Shown piece after piece: positions 1 to 8,770 of a stretch of 64,000 bases of DNA; positions within the stretch are counted from its first letter, which is position 1, and every line of letters begins with the position of its first letter. Where the stretch lies: assembly GCA_023954045.1 (NCBI GenBank), contig JAMLIR010000018.1:17486-81485 (forward strand). The letters run 5' to 3'. Origin of the DNA: Burkholderiaceae bacterium (GTDB lineage: Bacteria > Pseudomonadota > Gammaproteobacteria > Burkholderiales > Burkholderiaceae_E). Under the pieces are notes generated by a model. That model did no database searches. It was not told the DNA's origin and saw only the letters and a program-made list of their open reading frames with translations. Both the position numbers and the translations under genes were made by a program.

Positions 1-24
1 CGCAGTCGGTTTCGGAGGCAGGCG

Positions 25-744
25 ATGCACAGGCGAGGTTTCCTGGTCGGATGCGCGGCGGCCGCGGCGGCGGCCGACGGTGCTGCGCTGATCGAGGCTG
101 CCGAGGCGGCCGCCGCCGCGGCGACGCCGCACGCGTATCCGCGCGCGCAGCTTGTCGGCACCGACGGGCGCCCGCTCAGGGCCGCCGAGGTCCCGGTGCG
201 ACGCAACCTGCTGTTCCGCTATCCCTACCAGGCCACGCCGGCGTTCCTGCTCAACCTGGGCAAGCCGACGCGGCGCGACGTGGCGCTGTCGACGAGCCGC
301 CGCGAGCGCTACACCTGGGACGGCGGCGTGGGGCCGCAGCGCTCGATCGTCGCCTTCTCGGCGATCTGCGCGCACCGGATGGCCTACCCCACCCGCGAGA
401 TCAGCTTCATCAGCTATCGCGACGAGCCTTCGCCGGTGTCGGGACGCGGGCAGGTGATCCACTGCTGCTCGGAGCACAGCCAGTACGACCCGGCCGACGG
501 CGCGCGCGTGCTCGCCGGGCCGGCGACGCAGCCGCTCGCGGCGATCCTGCTCGAGCACGACCCGGCCAGCGATGCGCTGTTCGCGGTGGGCACGCTCGGC
601 GGCGAGTTGTTCGACGCGTTCTTCGGCAGCTTCGCGATGAGGCTCTCGCTCGAGTACGGCAGCCGCGCGCGCGATCCGGTCGGCGCGACTACCGCCGTGC
701 AGCCGATCGAGAGCTACTGCCGGCAGCTGATGCGCTGCGCCTGA
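25..744 (+). CDS. Exported Rieske [2Fe-2S] protein, Tat-type
   Basis: A 239-residue protein that probably acts as a periplasmic electron-transfer subunit. It opens with HRRGFLVG, a twin-arginine motif, followed by an Ala-rich segment, which fits Tat export of a pre-folded iron-sulfur protein. The Rieske ligands appear as C-A-H at residues 115-117 and C-S-E-H at 148-151, followed by a YDPADGARV stretch like the one after the second motif in arsenite-oxidase small subunits. The two motifs lie about 33 residues apart, wider than in most Rieske domains. A GGAGG lies just upstream of the chosen ATG. Its catalytic partner is not in the window and may lie upstream. The fold call is fairly sure; the partner is unknown. 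Confidence 0.75.
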   Translation: MHRRGFLVGCAAAAAAADGAALIEAAEAAAAAATPHAYPRAQLVGTDGRPLRAAEVPVRRNLLFRYPYQATPAFLLNLGKPTRRDVALSTSRRERYTWDGGVGPQRSIVAFSAICAHRMAYPTREISFISYRDEPSPVSGRGQVIHCCSEHSQYDPADGARVLAGPATQPLAAILLEHDPASDALFAVGTLGGELFDAFFGSFAMRLSLEYGSRARDPVGATTAVQPIESYCRQLMRCA

Positions 745-784
745 GGGCGGCGCGCCGTCCGCCGCCCTGCGAGCGCGCTCACGC

Positions 785-1516
785 ATGGCCGGATCGCCGC
801 GACGCGCGCTCGCCTGGGTGGGGCCGGGCGATCCGCTGCCCGACCCCTCGCGCGCCCGGTCCGAGCCGAACGGGCTGCTCGCCGCTGGCGCCGACCTGTC
901 GGCGGCGCGGCTGCTCGAGGCATACCGGCACGGGATCTTTCCCTGGTATACCGACGGACAGCCGGTGCTGTGGTGGTCGCCGGATCCGCGCATGGTGCTC
1001 TACCTCGACGAGTTCAAGGCGAGCCGCTCGCTGCTGCAGGTCATCCGGCGCGCGCGGCGCGACCGGCGCTGGCGCCTGACGCTGGACGGCTGCTTCGAGC
1101 GCGTGATGCGCGAGTGCGCGATGCCGCGCGAGGGCCAGCAGGGCACCTGGATCACGCCGCAGATCGTCGCCGCCTACGCCGAGCTTCACCGCAGCGGCGC
1201 CGCGCACTCGGTGGAAGTCTGGGAGGGCGAGCGGCTGGCAGGCGGGCTGTACGGCGTGTCGATCGGCCGGATGTTCTTCGGCGAGTCGATGTTCACGCGC
1301 GTGCCCGACGCGTCGAAGGTCGCGCTGTTCGCGCTGGTCCGGCTGCTGCGCGAGGCCGGATTCCGCGTGATAGACTGCCAGCAGAACACCCGTCATCTGG
1401 CCTCGCTCGGCGCGCGCGAGATTCCGCGCGCGTCGTTCCTGCAGCAGGTCGCCGAGCTGGTCCGGCAGCCCGGGCCCGACTGGCGGGCATTGAGCATCGA
1501 GCTACCGGACGCATGA
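785..1516 (+). CDS. aat: Leucyl/phenylalanyl-tRNA--protein transferase
   Basis: Transfers Leu or Phe from tRNA to proteins with N-terminal Arg or Lys, marking them for ClpS/ClpAP degradation. The 243-residue length is normal for the family. Conserved blocks visible are [18 protein letters not shown] near residues 50-68 and [18 protein letters not shown] near 150. The stop overlaps the start of the next gene (ATGA at 1513-1516), so aat and bpt are probably translationally coupled and form one N-degron operon, an order common in betaproteobacteria. Confidence 0.96.
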   Translation: MAGSPRRALAWVGPGDPLPDPSRARSEPNGLLAAGADLSAARLLEAYRHGIFPWYTDGQPVLWWSPDPRMVLYLDEFKASRSLLQVIRRARRDRRWRLTLDGCFERVMRECAMPREGQQGTWITPQIVAAYAELHRSGAAHSVEVWEGERLAGGLYGVSIGRMFFGESMFTRVPDASKVALFALVRLLREAGFRVIDCQQNTRHLASLGAREIPRASFLQQVAELVRQPGPDWRALSIELPDA

Positions 1517-2262
1517 CGCACCTCAAGGAACTGCCGTTCGCGGCACTCCAGTTCTACGCGACCGCTCCCTACCCCTGCAGCTACCTGCCCGGGCGCCAGG
1601 CGCGCTCCCAGGTCGCCACGCCCAATCACCTGATCAACGCCGACGTCTACGGCGAGCTCGTCAAGGCCGGCTTCCGGCGCAGCGGCATCTTCACCTACCG
1701 GCCGCACTGCGACGGCTGCCGCGCGTGCGTGCCGGTGCGCGTGCCGGTGGCGCAGTTCGAGGCCACCCGCAGCCAGCGGCGCGCCTGGAAGGCGCACCGC
1801 GGGCTGCGCACGCTGGTCGCGCGGCTCGGCTTCTCGCCCGAGCACTACGAGCTCTACCTGCGCTACCAGTCGAGCAGGCACGCCGGCGGCGGCATGGACC
1901 ACGACAGCCGCGAGCAGTACGCGCAGTTCCTGCTGCAGAGCAAGGTGAACACCCGGCTGGTCGAGTTCCGCGAAGCCGACGGCAGGCTGCGGATGGTGTC
2001 GATCATCGACATCCTCAACGACGGGCTGTCCTCGGTCTACACGTTCTTCGACCCGGACGCGCCGGGCGCGAGCTACGGCACCTACAACATCCTCTGGCAG
2101 ATCGAGCAGTGCCGGCAGCTCGGCTTGCCGCACCTGTACCTCGGCTACTGGATCGCCGAGAGCCCGAAGATGTTTTACAAGGCGAATTTCAGGCCGATCG
2201 AGTGCCTGGTGGACGGCCGCTGGGTGCCGCGCGCGGACGCCGTGGCCGGCGGCGCGCAATGA
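1513..2262 (+). CDS. bpt: Aspartate/glutamate leucyltransferase
   Basis: Bpt (also called ate in bacteria) adds Leu to proteins with N-terminal Asp or Glu, the second bacterial N-degron branch beside Aat. The 249-residue protein shows the family's cysteine-rich N-terminal motif [13 protein letters not shown] at residues 66-78 and the C-terminal Y-x-GYWI block. The ATG chosen at 1513 overlaps the aat stop by four bases and gives the usual family N-terminus ([15 protein letters not shown]). Its own stop overlaps the pyrD start in the same ATGA manner. Confidence 0.95.
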   Translation: MTHLKELPFAALQFYATAPYPCSYLPGRQARSQVATPNHLINADVYGELVKAGFRRSGIFTYRPHCDGCRACVPVRVPVAQFEATRSQRRAWKAHRGLRTLVARLGFSPEHYELYLRYQSSRHAGGGMDHDSREQYAQFLLQSKVNTRLVEFREADGRLRMVSIIDILNDGLSSVYTFFDPDAPGASYGTYNILWQIEQCRQLGLPHLYLGYWIAESPKMFYKANFRPIECLVDGRWVPRADAVAGGAQ

Positions 2263-3281
2263 ACCCCTATGCGCTCGCACGCCCGTTCCTGTTCGCGCTC
2301 GACCCCGAGGACGCGCACGAGCTGACGCTCGGCGCGATCGATCGCGCCGCGCGAATCGGCGCGCTGCAACTCGTCGCCGGCTGCCCGGTCGACGATCCGG
2401 TCGAGGTGATGGGGCTGCGCTTTCGCAACCGCGTCGGCCTGGCCGCGGGCCTGGACAAGAACGGCGCGCACATCGACGCGCTCGCCGCGATGGGCTTCGG
2501 CTTCGTCGAGGTCGGCACGGTGACGCCGAAGCCGCAGCCCGGCAACCCGAAGCCACGCATGTTCCGGCTGCCGCAGCGCGACGCGCTGATCAACCGGATG
2601 GGCTTCAACAACGACGGCGTCGAGGCGTTCGTCGCGAACGTGCGCCGGGCGAAGTGGCGCGGCGTGCTCGGGCTGAACATCGGCAAGAACGCAGCGACGC
2701 CGATCGAGCGCGCGCTCGACGACTACCTGGCCTGCCTCGATCGCGTCTACGAGCACGCCAGCTACGTGACGGTGAACATCTCGTCGCCGAACACGAAGAA
2801 CCTGCGCCAGCTGCAGGGCGGCGACGCGCTCGACGAGCTGCTGGCGGCACTGCAGGCGCGCCGTGCCGAGCTCGCCGCACGCCACGGCCGGCGCGTGCCG
2901 CTGGCGCTGAAGATCGCACCCGACCTCGACGACGAGCAGATCGCGGCGATCGCCGCGCTGCTCCAGCGCCACGGCATCGACGCGGTGATCGCCACCAACA
3001 CCACGGTGTCGCGCGACGCGGTCGCCGGGCTGCCGCACGCCGACGAAGCCGGCGGGCTGTCGGGCGCGCCGGTGTTCGAGCCGTCCAACCGCGTGATCCG
3101 CGCGCTGCGCGGCGCGCTGCCGCGCGACTATCCGATCATCGGCGTGGGCGGCATCCTGAGCGCCGACGACGCGCGCGCGAAGATCGCGGCGGGCGCGACG
3201 CTGGTGCAGCTCTACACGGGCCTGATCTACCGCGGCCCGGCGCTGGTCGGGCAGTGCGCGCGGGCGCTGGCCCGCTCCTGA
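2259..3281 (+). CDS. pyrD: Dihydroorotate dehydrogenase (quinone), class 2
   Basis: Oxidises dihydroorotate to orotate in pyrimidine synthesis, passing electrons to the quinone pool at the inner membrane. The 340-residue protein has the class 2 N-terminal helix region, FMN-binding blocks ([10 protein letters not shown] near residue 60), and [14 protein letters not shown] at 173-186 holding the catalytic Ser176. Further motifs are [10 protein letters not shown] and the GVGGI phosphate loop. The start ATG overlaps the bpt stop by four bases, making pyrD the third gene of an aat-bpt-pyrD run. Confidence 0.96.
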   Translation: MNPYALARPFLFALDPEDAHELTLGAIDRAARIGALQLVAGCPVDDPVEVMGLRFRNRVGLAAGLDKNGAHIDALAAMGFGFVEVGTVTPKPQPGNPKPRMFRLPQRDALINRMGFNNDGVEAFVANVRRAKWRGVLGLNIGKNAATPIERALDDYLACLDRVYEHASYVTVNISSPNTKNLRQLQGGDALDELLAALQARRAELAARHGRRVPLALKIAPDLDDEQIAAIAALLQRHGIDAVIATNTTVSRDAVAGLPHADEAGGLSGAPVFEPSNRVIRALRGALPRDYPIIGVGGILSADDARAKIAAGATLVQLYTGLIYRGPALVGQCARALARS

Positions 3282-3352
3282 CGCACCCTGCTGCGGAGCG
3301 GCCGCGCGCCGCGAAGGCGCGCGAGTCGCTTCGGCGCCGACCCGCGGGACGC

Positions 3353-3381
3353 TTGACCGGCAATAACATATATTTTACAGT
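3353..3381 (+). promoter_or_regulatory. Sigma-70 type promoter for the DUF2249 gene
   Basis: TTGACC (3353-3358), a 17-bp spacer and TACAGT (3376-3381) lie in a short A+T-rich patch that stands out from the GC-rich surroundings. The predicted transcript would begin near 3388, only a few bases before the ATG at 3394 and about 40 bases before the ATG at 3430, so it supports the later start for the downstream gene. Confidence 0.5.
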
Positions 3382-3429
3382 AATCTTAATTCGATGCCGG
3401 CCTCCCCACCCTTCCGCTGGAGCAACACC

Positions 3430-3687
3430 ATGCACGAAAACGCGCTGCCCATCCTCGGGCAGGACACCTACGGCTTCGACGCGCGCGGCGTCGCCAAGCG
3501 CTTCCGCCACGCGGCGATCTTCGGCGCGCTGTCGGCGCTGCATCCCGGCGAGACAATGCGCTTCATGAACGACCACGATCCGCTGCCGCTGCTCAACCAG
3601 ATCGCCGGGCACTTCGGCGACCAGGTCGAGATCAGCTACGTCAGCCGCAATCCGGGAGAGATCGTCATCGATTTCCGGGTGCGCTGA
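3430..3687 (+). CDS. DUF2249 domain protein
   Basis: An 85-residue cytosolic protein matching the DUF2249 family, small proteins often encoded near nitric-oxide or nitrite reduction genes; the biochemical role is not established. It has the family-type TYGFDARGVAKRFRH N-terminal block and the LRP/HDPLPLLNQI-like middle, and ends with EIVIDFRVR. I chose the ATG at 3430 because GGAG sits seven bases before it at 3419-3422, whereas the in-frame ATG at 3394 lies almost at the predicted transcription start. No denitrification gene is visible here. Confidence 0.75.
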   Translation: MHENALPILGQDTYGFDARGVAKRFRHAAIFGALSALHPGETMRFMNDHDPLPLLNQIAGHFGDQVEISYVSRNPGEIVIDFRVR

Positions 3688-3695
3688 GCCGCCGC

Positions 3696-3718
3696 GCCGG
3701 CGCCGCCGGGGCGCCGGC
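3696..3718. other. GC-only hairpin after the DUF2249 gene
   Basis: A perfect 9-bp inverted repeat (GCCGGCGCC and GGCGCCGGC) with a 5-base loop lies just after the stop codon at 3687. No T-run follows, so it is not a convincing intrinsic terminator; it may protect the 3' end of the message or slow polymerase ahead of a Rho-dependent stop. Confidence 0.35.
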
Positions 3719-3780
3719 CAGCGAGGCGCTTGCGGCACGCCGTCGCGTGCTGCACGATCGGGCCTTCCCGGTCCGCTTCC

Positions 3781-4188
3781 ATGTCCCTGGTCGACTTCTA
3801 TCCGCAGACGCGCATCGCGCACATCGCGCTGGTCTCGATCAGTGGCAGCCTGTTCGCCGCGCGCGGCCTGGCGACGATCGCCGGCGCGCGCTGGCCCGCA
3901 CTGCTGCCGGTGCGCCGCGCCAGCTACCTGATCGACACCGCGCTGCTGACGGCGGCGCTGCTGCTGGTCGCGATGCTGCGGCTCAACCCGCTCGTCGAGC
4001 CGTGGCTGGCGGCAAAACTCGTCCTGCTGCCGGCGTACGTGCTGCTCGGCGTCATGGCGCTGCGCCGCGCGCGCTCGCCGCGCAGCCGCGTGGCGTGGTT
4101 CGTCGCTGCGCTCGCCTGCTTCGGGATGATGGTGTCGATCGCGCGCGCCCATCACCCGCTGGGGTTCCTGCACGCGCTGCTCGCGTGA
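3781..4188 (+). CDS. SirB2 family membrane protein
   Basis: A 135-residue protein with about four predicted membrane helices. It carries the SirB2 signature layout: FYPQTRIAHI near the N-terminus, GSLFAARGL, RRASYLIDTALLTAALL, WLAAKLVLLPAYVLLG, and a C-terminal ARAHHPLG. The molecular role of SirB2 proteins is unclear; they were first named beside an invasin regulator. I chose the ATG at 3781 because it gives the usual family N-terminus; an in-frame start at 3730 would add 17 non-conserved residues. Confidence 0.8.
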   Translation: MSLVDFYPQTRIAHIALVSISGSLFAARGLATIAGARWPALLPVRRASYLIDTALLTAALLLVAMLRLNPLVEPWLAAKLVLLPAYVLLGVMALRRARSPRSRVAWFVAALACFGMMVSIARAHHPLGFLHALLA

Positions 4189-4209
4189 CGCGCCCACGCG
4201 CCCGATCGC

Positions 4210-4581
4210 TCAGACCTCCGGCCGCATCCAGAGCCAGGCCGCCACGCTGGCCATCAACCCGGGCACGGCGACCTTCACCCACGGCGGCGCGCCCGACAGC
4301 GCGAGGATCGCGGCACTGAGCAGCATCGTCGCCGTCGCGAACCACTTCGCGCGGCGCGGCACCGCGCCGTGGTCGCGCCAGCGCCGGATCGCGGGCCCGT
4401 GCTTCGGATGCTCGAGCAGCCAGGCCTCCAGCCGCGGCCAGCCGCGGCTGCCGGCCCACGCGGCCACCAGCAGGAACGGCACCGTCGGCAGCACCGGCAA
4501 CACGGTGCCCAGCAGCGCCAGTGCGACGCAGGCGATCGCCAGCGCGCGCCACAGCGCGATCGTCACCGGGCGCCGGATCAT
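4210..4581 (-). CDS. YbaN family (DUF454) inner-membrane protein
   Basis: A 123-residue protein with three hydrophobic segments. It shows the family pattern LGTVLPVLPTVPFLLVAAW, then W-P-R-L-E-AWLLEHPKHGPAIRRW, a RRAKW stretch and two C-terminal helices. YbaN proteins are widespread and of unknown function. The start overlaps the stop of the gene before it (4578-4581, ATGA), so the two are likely co-translated. Confidence 0.85.
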   Translation of the reverse strand: MIRRPVTIALWRALAIACVALALLGTVLPVLPTVPFLLVAAWAGSRGWPRLEAWLLEHPKHGPAIRRWRDHGAVPRRAKWFATATMLLSAAILALSGAPPWVKVAVPGLMASVAAWLWMRPEV

Positions 4582-4928
4582 CGTTGCGGGTCGCCGAGCC
4601 CGGCGCGCGTGAGCGCGCTGCCCGGCAGCCGGATCGGCTCGCCGCGAGGGGTGCGCTGGGCCGCGACCATGTGCCCGCCCTGGCGTCCGTCGCAGCCCAT
4701 CGAAGCGATCGCTGCCGTCGCATCGCGTCGCAGCCAGTCCAGGAACGCGGGATCGGTCCGGGCCCGGGCGACCACGTGCGCGCCGCGGTGCGGGCCTACC
4801 CGGTGCTCGCAGGCGTCGATCAGCGCGTCGAGCGCAGCCGGATCGACGTGGCGCTCGGCGACAAGCAGTGGCTCGATCGCGCGCACGCGCGCGTCGAGCT
4901 CGGACAGGTTCGCGTGGGTTCGGCTCAA
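4578..4928 (-). CDS. Short nitrile-hydratase-alpha-like protein lacking the metal site
   Basis: A 116-residue protein. Residues of about 25-95 resemble the N-terminal half of nitrile hydratase alpha (or thiocyanate hydrolase gamma): DPAALDALIDACEHRVGPH, GAHVVARARTDPAFLDWL, DATAAIASMG and GGHMVAAQRTP. The match ends right where the real enzyme continues with its Cys-rich cobalt or iron claw (CTLCSC), which is absent; the last ~22 residues are unrelated. No frame around it restores the claw and no beta subunit is near. It may be a decayed enzyme, a stand-alone domain, or a relative of the nitrile-hydratase-like leader peptides of modified natural products, though no modifying genes flank it. 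Confidence 0.6.
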   Translation of the reverse strand: MSRTHANLSELDARVRAIEPLLVAERHVDPAALDALIDACEHRVGPHRGAHVVARARTDPAFLDWLRRDATAAIASMGCDGRQGGHMVAAQRTPRGEPIRLPGSALTRAGLGDPQR

Positions 4929-5015
4929 GCGACGCGCCTCCGGTCGGCGATGGAAGAGGGACGGGACCGCACCAGTCTAACGGGGCGCTTCCCTCGATGC
5001 TACGCTGTGCGCACC

Positions 5016-6617
5016 GTGCCCGACATCCTCCTCGTCACGCTGAACTGCCGCTACAGCCACGCGTCGCTCGGCTTGCGCTACCTGTACGCGAACATGGGCG
5101 CGCTGCGGCCGCGCTGCGAGATCGCCGAGTTCGTGATCGGCGCCCGCACCGAGTGGCTCGCCGAGCGGATCCTCGAGCGCGCGCCGCGGATCGTCGGCTT
5201 CGGCGTCTACATCTGGAACGCCGACGAGACGGCTCGACTGGTCGCCGTCCTGCGGCGCGTCGCACCGGCGCTCACGCTCGTGCTCGGCGGCCCCGAGGTC
5301 AGCCACGAGACCGACGCGCAGCCGATCGTGCGCGACGCGGACTTCGTCATCACCGGTCCGGGCGACGTCTCGTTCGCGAATCTGTGCCGGCGGCTGCTCG
5401 ACGGCGATCCGCCTGCCGGTCGCGTGATCGCCGGCGAGGCGGTCGCGCCCGATGCGCTCGAGCCGCCCTACCCGCACTACAGCGACGAGGACCTGCGCCA
5501 CCGCATCCTCTACGTCGAGGCGTCGCGCGGCTGCCCGTTCCGGTGCGAGTTCTGCCTGTCCTCGCTCGACCGCACCGCAGTGCCCTTCGACCCCGATCGC
5601 TTCCTCGCGCAGTTGGCGCGGCTGCACGAGCGCGGCGCGCGGCTGTTCAAGTTCGTCGACCGCACCTTCAACCTGCGCGGGGCGACCAGCGAGGCGATCC
5701 TCGCGTTCTTCCTCGAGCGCATCGAGGCGGGTCCCGCCGAGCCGATGTACGCGCACTTCGAACTGATTCCCGATCGGCTTCCCGAGCGCCTGCGCGCGCT
5801 GATCGCGCGCTTTCCGCCGGGCGCGCTGCAGCTCGAGATCGGCATCCAGACCTGGAACCCCGAGGTGCAGGCGCTGATCAGCCGGCGCCAGGACAACGAG
5901 AAGGCGCAGGCCAACATCACCTGGCTGCGCGGCCGGACCCACGCCCACCTGCACGTGGACCTGATCGCCGGGCTGCCCGGCGAGGACCTCGCGAGTTTCG
6001 CGACGGGCTTCGATCGGCTGCACGCGCTCGGTCCGCACGAGATCCAGGTCGGCGTGCTCAAGCGGCTGCGCGGCGCGCCGATCGCCCGCCATGCGGACGC
6101 GTTCGGGATGCGCTTCAACCCGGCGCCTCCGTACAACGTGCTGGCGACCGACCGGATCCCTTTCGCGACGATGCAGCGCGTCGCGCGCTTCGCCCGCCAC
6201 TGGGACCTGGTCGCCAACTCGGGACGCTTTCGCGCGACGATGCCGGTGCTGCTCGGCCTGGACGCGCAGCAGGACGGCGCGGCGGCCGCGCCGCCCGGCG
6301 CGCGCTTCGAGCGCTTCATGGCGTTTTCGGAGTGGCTTGCCGGGCGCACCGGCGACGGCGCCCCGATCTCGGCCGAGCGCCTCTACGAGTCGGTGCACGA
6401 GTGGCTGCGCATCGGCGCAGGCTGCGACGACGAGCGCGCCGACGAGCTGCTCGCCGCCGATTACGCGGCCAGCGGCCTGCACGGCCGCCCCGCGTTCATG
6501 CGGCGCGGGATGCGCGGCCCGGGGACCCGTCGCGGCGCGCTCGAGCGCCAGTCGCGCTTCGCCGCATCCGGGGGCGCGGCCGGGAAGGCTGGCACTCGTT
6601 TTCACAAGGTGGTATAA
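5016..6617 (+). CDS. B12-binding-domain radical SAM protein (DUF4080 type)
   Basis: A roughly 533-residue enzyme. Residues 1-140 form a cobalamin-binding-type domain (VPDILLVTLN start, ASLGLRYLYANM, GGPEVSHETD). The radical SAM core follows with the CxxxCxxC cluster motif at C173, C177 and C180 (SRGCPFRCEFC). The C-terminal third fits DUF4080. Such proteins are thought to modify a substrate by radical chemistry, often methyl transfer, but no substrate is known for this group. I chose the GTG at 5016 because homologs begin (M)PDILLVTLN; GTG 5007 and ATG 4950 are in frame, and no clear Shine-Dalgarno site decides. Confidence 0.8.
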   Translation: MPDILLVTLNCRYSHASLGLRYLYANMGALRPRCEIAEFVIGARTEWLAERILERAPRIVGFGVYIWNADETARLVAVLRRVAPALTLVLGGPEVSHETDAQPIVRDADFVITGPGDVSFANLCRRLLDGDPPAGRVIAGEAVAPDALEPPYPHYSDEDLRHRILYVEASRGCPFRCEFCLSSLDRTAVPFDPDRFLAQLARLHERGARLFKFVDRTFNLRGATSEAILAFFLERIEAGPAEPMYAHFELIPDRLPERLRALIARFPPGALQLEIGIQTWNPEVQALISRRQDNEKAQANITWLRGRTHAHLHVDLIAGLPGEDLASFATGFDRLHALGPHEIQVGVLKRLRGAPIARHADAFGMRFNPAPPYNVLATDRIPFATMQRVARFARHWDLVANSGRFRATMPVLLGLDAQQDGAAAAPPGARFERFMAFSEWLAGRTGDGAPISAERLYESVHEWLRIGAGCDDERADELLAADYAASGLHGRPAFMRRGMRGPGTRRGALERQSRFAASGGAAGKAGTRFHKVV

Positions 6618-6647
6618 CATCTCGCGTTCTCGCCGCTGCGCGCCGCG

Positions 6648-7457
6648 ATGCGCGACCCACCGCCGATGCCACGCCCCCGACTTTCGAAGAACGAAGACGG
6701 CCGCACCGCCATCCAGGTCATCGAGCGGATGGTGTCGCTGCTCGACGCGCTGGCCGAGCAGCCGGATCCGGTGAGCCTGAAGGAGCTGTCGGGCCGCACC
6801 GGGCTGCACCCGTCCACCGCGCACCGGATCCTGAACGACCTGGTCACCGCGCGCTTCGTCGATCGCGCCGAACCCGGCGCCTACCAGCTGGGCATCCGGC
6901 TGCTCGAGCTGGGCAACCTGGTCAAGGCGCGGCTGAACGTCCGCGACGCGGCACTCGGGCCGATGCGCGAGCTGCACCGCGCGACCGGGCAGCCGGTCAA
7001 CCTGTCGATCCGCCAGGGCGACGAGATCGTCTACATCGAGCGCGCGGTCTCCGAACGCTCGGGAATGCAGGTGGTGCGCGCGGTCGGCGGGCGCGCACCG
7101 CTGCACCTGACCTCGGTCGGCAAGCTGTTCCTGGCGGTCGACGACCCGCGCAACGTGCGCGCCTACGCGACGCGCACCGGCCTGGCGGGGCACACGAAGA
7201 ACAGCATCACCGATCTCGCGCGGCTCGAGCGCGAGCTGGCGCTGGTGCGCGCGCGCGGCTACGCGCGCGACAACGAGGAACTGGAACTGGGCGTGCGCTG
7301 CATCGCGGCCGGGATTCGCGACGACGGCGGCAAGCTCGTCGCGGGCCTGTCGATCTCCGCGCCGGCCGACTTCATCCAGGACGAGTGGATCGACCAGCTC
7401 TGCAGGACCGCCGCCGAGATCTCGGCGGCGCTGGGCTACGAGTCGCGCGAGGCCTGA
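6648..7457 (+). CDS. IclR family transcriptional regulator
   Basis: A 269-residue regulator. Residues of about 20-85 form the winged helix-turn-helix (RTAIQVIERMVSLLDALAEQ, then SLKELSGRTGLHPSTAHRIL). The rest is the IclR effector-binding domain (GNLVKARLNVRD, VNLSIRQGDEIVYIERA, LTSVGKLFLA, ELELGVRCIAAGI). IclR proteins usually control nearby catabolic genes in response to small acids, but here the upstream radical SAM gene and the convergent pbpG give no clear target. Its last 22 bases overlap the end of the convergent pbpG gene. The ATG at 6666 (MPRPRLSKNEDG) is an alternative start. Confidence 0.92.
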   Translation: MRDPPPMPRPRLSKNEDGRTAIQVIERMVSLLDALAEQPDPVSLKELSGRTGLHPSTAHRILNDLVTARFVDRAEPGAYQLGIRLLELGNLVKARLNVRDAALGPMRELHRATGQPVNLSIRQGDEIVYIERAVSERSGMQVVRAVGGRAPLHLTSVGKLFLAVDDPRNVRAYATRTGLAGHTKNSITDLARLERELALVRARGYARDNEELELGVRCIAAGIRDDGGKLVAGLSISAPADFIQDEWIDQLCRTAAEISAALGYESREA

Positions 7458-8620
7458 AGCGCGCGCTGCGCGCTGACCTTGTGCGCGCCGGCGCCGCCGT
7501 CGACGCTGGTGCGCGGCCCGCGTTCGAGCCAGTGGCGGATGCGCTGCGCGTCGCCGACCCGCGCCATCCGCGCCTGCGCATCGAGCAGCACCATCACGAC
7601 CGGTCGCCCGTCGATGCGCGTCTGCATGACGACGCAGTTGCCCGCCTCCGAGATGTAGCCGGTCTTTTGCAGCTCGATGTCCCAGTCGGGATTGCCGACC
7701 AGCCGGTTCGTATTGCGGTAGCTCACCGTGCGATAGCCGGTGTCGACGGTCAGTGCGCTCGCCGTCGAGTATTCGCGGATCAGCGGGTAATTCGACGCGG
7801 TGCGCACCAGCGTCGCCAGGTCGAGCGCGTTCGAGACGTTCTGGCTCGACAGCCCGGTCGGCTCGACGAAGCTCGAGCTGGCCATGCCGATCTCGCGCGC
7901 CTTGCGGTTCATCCGCTCGACGAACGCCGGCATGCCGCCCGGATAGTTGCGTCCCAGCGCGTGCGCGGCCCGGTTCTCCGAGGACATCAGCGCCAGCTGC
8001 AGCAGCTCGCCGCGCGACAGGCGCGTTCCGGTTTTCAGCCTGGACCGGGTGTTGCGCTCGGTGTCGACGTCGGCGTCGGAGATCTCGAGCATCTCGGCCA
8101 TCGGCAGTTGCGCGTCGAGCACGACCATCGCGGTCATCAGCTTGCTGATCGACGCGATCGGGAGCACTGCCTGCGCGTTCTTCTCGAACAGCACCTCGCC
8201 GGTGTCCTGGTCGACGACCAGCGCGACCGCCGACTGCAGCGACAGCGGGTCGTTGACCGCGTGCAGGCCGATCGCGTGGCCGAGCGACGGCCGCGGCGCG
8301 TCGGCCGGCCGCACTTGCGCGGGCGCCGCGCTGCGCTTCGAGGCGCGCGGCACGGCGACGCCCTTGCGCGAGATCGTGTAGCTGGCGCGCCCGACGCGCT
8401 TGCCCTCGGCGACCGCGGCGGGCTTCTTCGCGCCGGCGCTGCGCGCCGATGCGGCCGGCGCGAGGGGCCTGGCCTTGGCCTTCGCACCGGAAGAGGCCGT
8501 CCGCGTCGCCGGCTCGCGCGCCGACGCATCGGCCGCCGGCCAGCACAGGCCCAGAACCGCGAGGCAGAGGATCAGCGAGGCACCGAAGCGCGAAAAGCCG
8601 ATCGAACGCAGGCAAGTCAT
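7436..8620 (-). CDS. pbpG: D-alanyl-D-alanine endopeptidase (PBP7 type)
   Basis: A 394-residue exported serine peptidase (S11) that cuts D-Ala-meso-DAP cross-links in peptidoglycan. It has an N-terminal signal region (ASLILCLAVLGLCWPAADASA) and a long Ala/Lys-rich linker to about residue 115. All three penicillin-binding motifs are present: SISK at 157-160 with Ser157 as nucleophile, SEN at 214-216, and KTG at 319-321. I placed the start at the ATG ending at 8620, not 8665, because AGGGGGA lies eight bases before it and it begins a proper signal peptide. Confidence 0.92.
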   Translation of the reverse strand: MTCLRSIGFSRFGASLILCLAVLGLCWPAADASAREPATRTASSGAKAKARPLAPAASARSAGAKKPAAVAEGKRVGRASYTISRKGVAVPRASKRSAAPAQVRPADAPRPSLGHAIGLHAVNDPLSLQSAVALVVDQDTGEVLFEKNAQAVLPIASISKLMTAMVVLDAQLPMAEMLEISDADVDTERNTRSRLKTGTRLSRGELLQLALMSSENRAAHALGRNYPGGMPAFVERMNRKAREIGMASSSFVEPTGLSSQNVSNALDLATLVRTASNYPLIREYSTASALTVDTGYRTVSYRNTNRLVGNPDWDIELQKTGYISEAGNCVVMQTRIDGRPVVMVLLDAQARMARVGDAQRIRHWLERGPRTSVDGGAGAHKVSAQRALQASRDS

Positions 8621-8770
8621 CGTCGCATTCCCCCTCGCGAGCGGAAAGTATTGGCAGGTTGCCACGGATGGTAACGAAAAACGACGGAAATAGAGATGCT
8701 TACATGAGATCTCTCACGCGGATTCTCGATGGTCGGTCGCTTTTTTGCGACAGGCGGGCCGGGCGGCGCG

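Noticed and set aside
3353-3366. FNR-like palindrome TTGAC-N4-AATAA before the DUF2249 gene.
   Set aside because: The right half matches only three of five positions of the consensus ATCAA, and the left half is explained by the -35 box.
6590-6605. Sigma-54-like site (TGGCAC, five bases, TTCAC) before the IclR gene.
   Set aside because: The -12 element lacks the required GC, so it is at best a chance half-match.
4868-8674. Very long open frames in other phases (for example a 1268-residue frame on the plus strand and a 1212-residue one on the minus strand at 4977-8615).
   Set aside because: They overlap well-recognised genes, are Arg/Ala/Pro-rich, show no domain, and follow from the scarcity of stop codons in GC-rich DNA.
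8736-8751. Hairpin GTCGC-TTTTTT-GCGAC between pbpG and the nitroreductase gene.
   Set aside because: The stem is only five bases and the T-run is in the loop, so it does not form a terminator on either strand.
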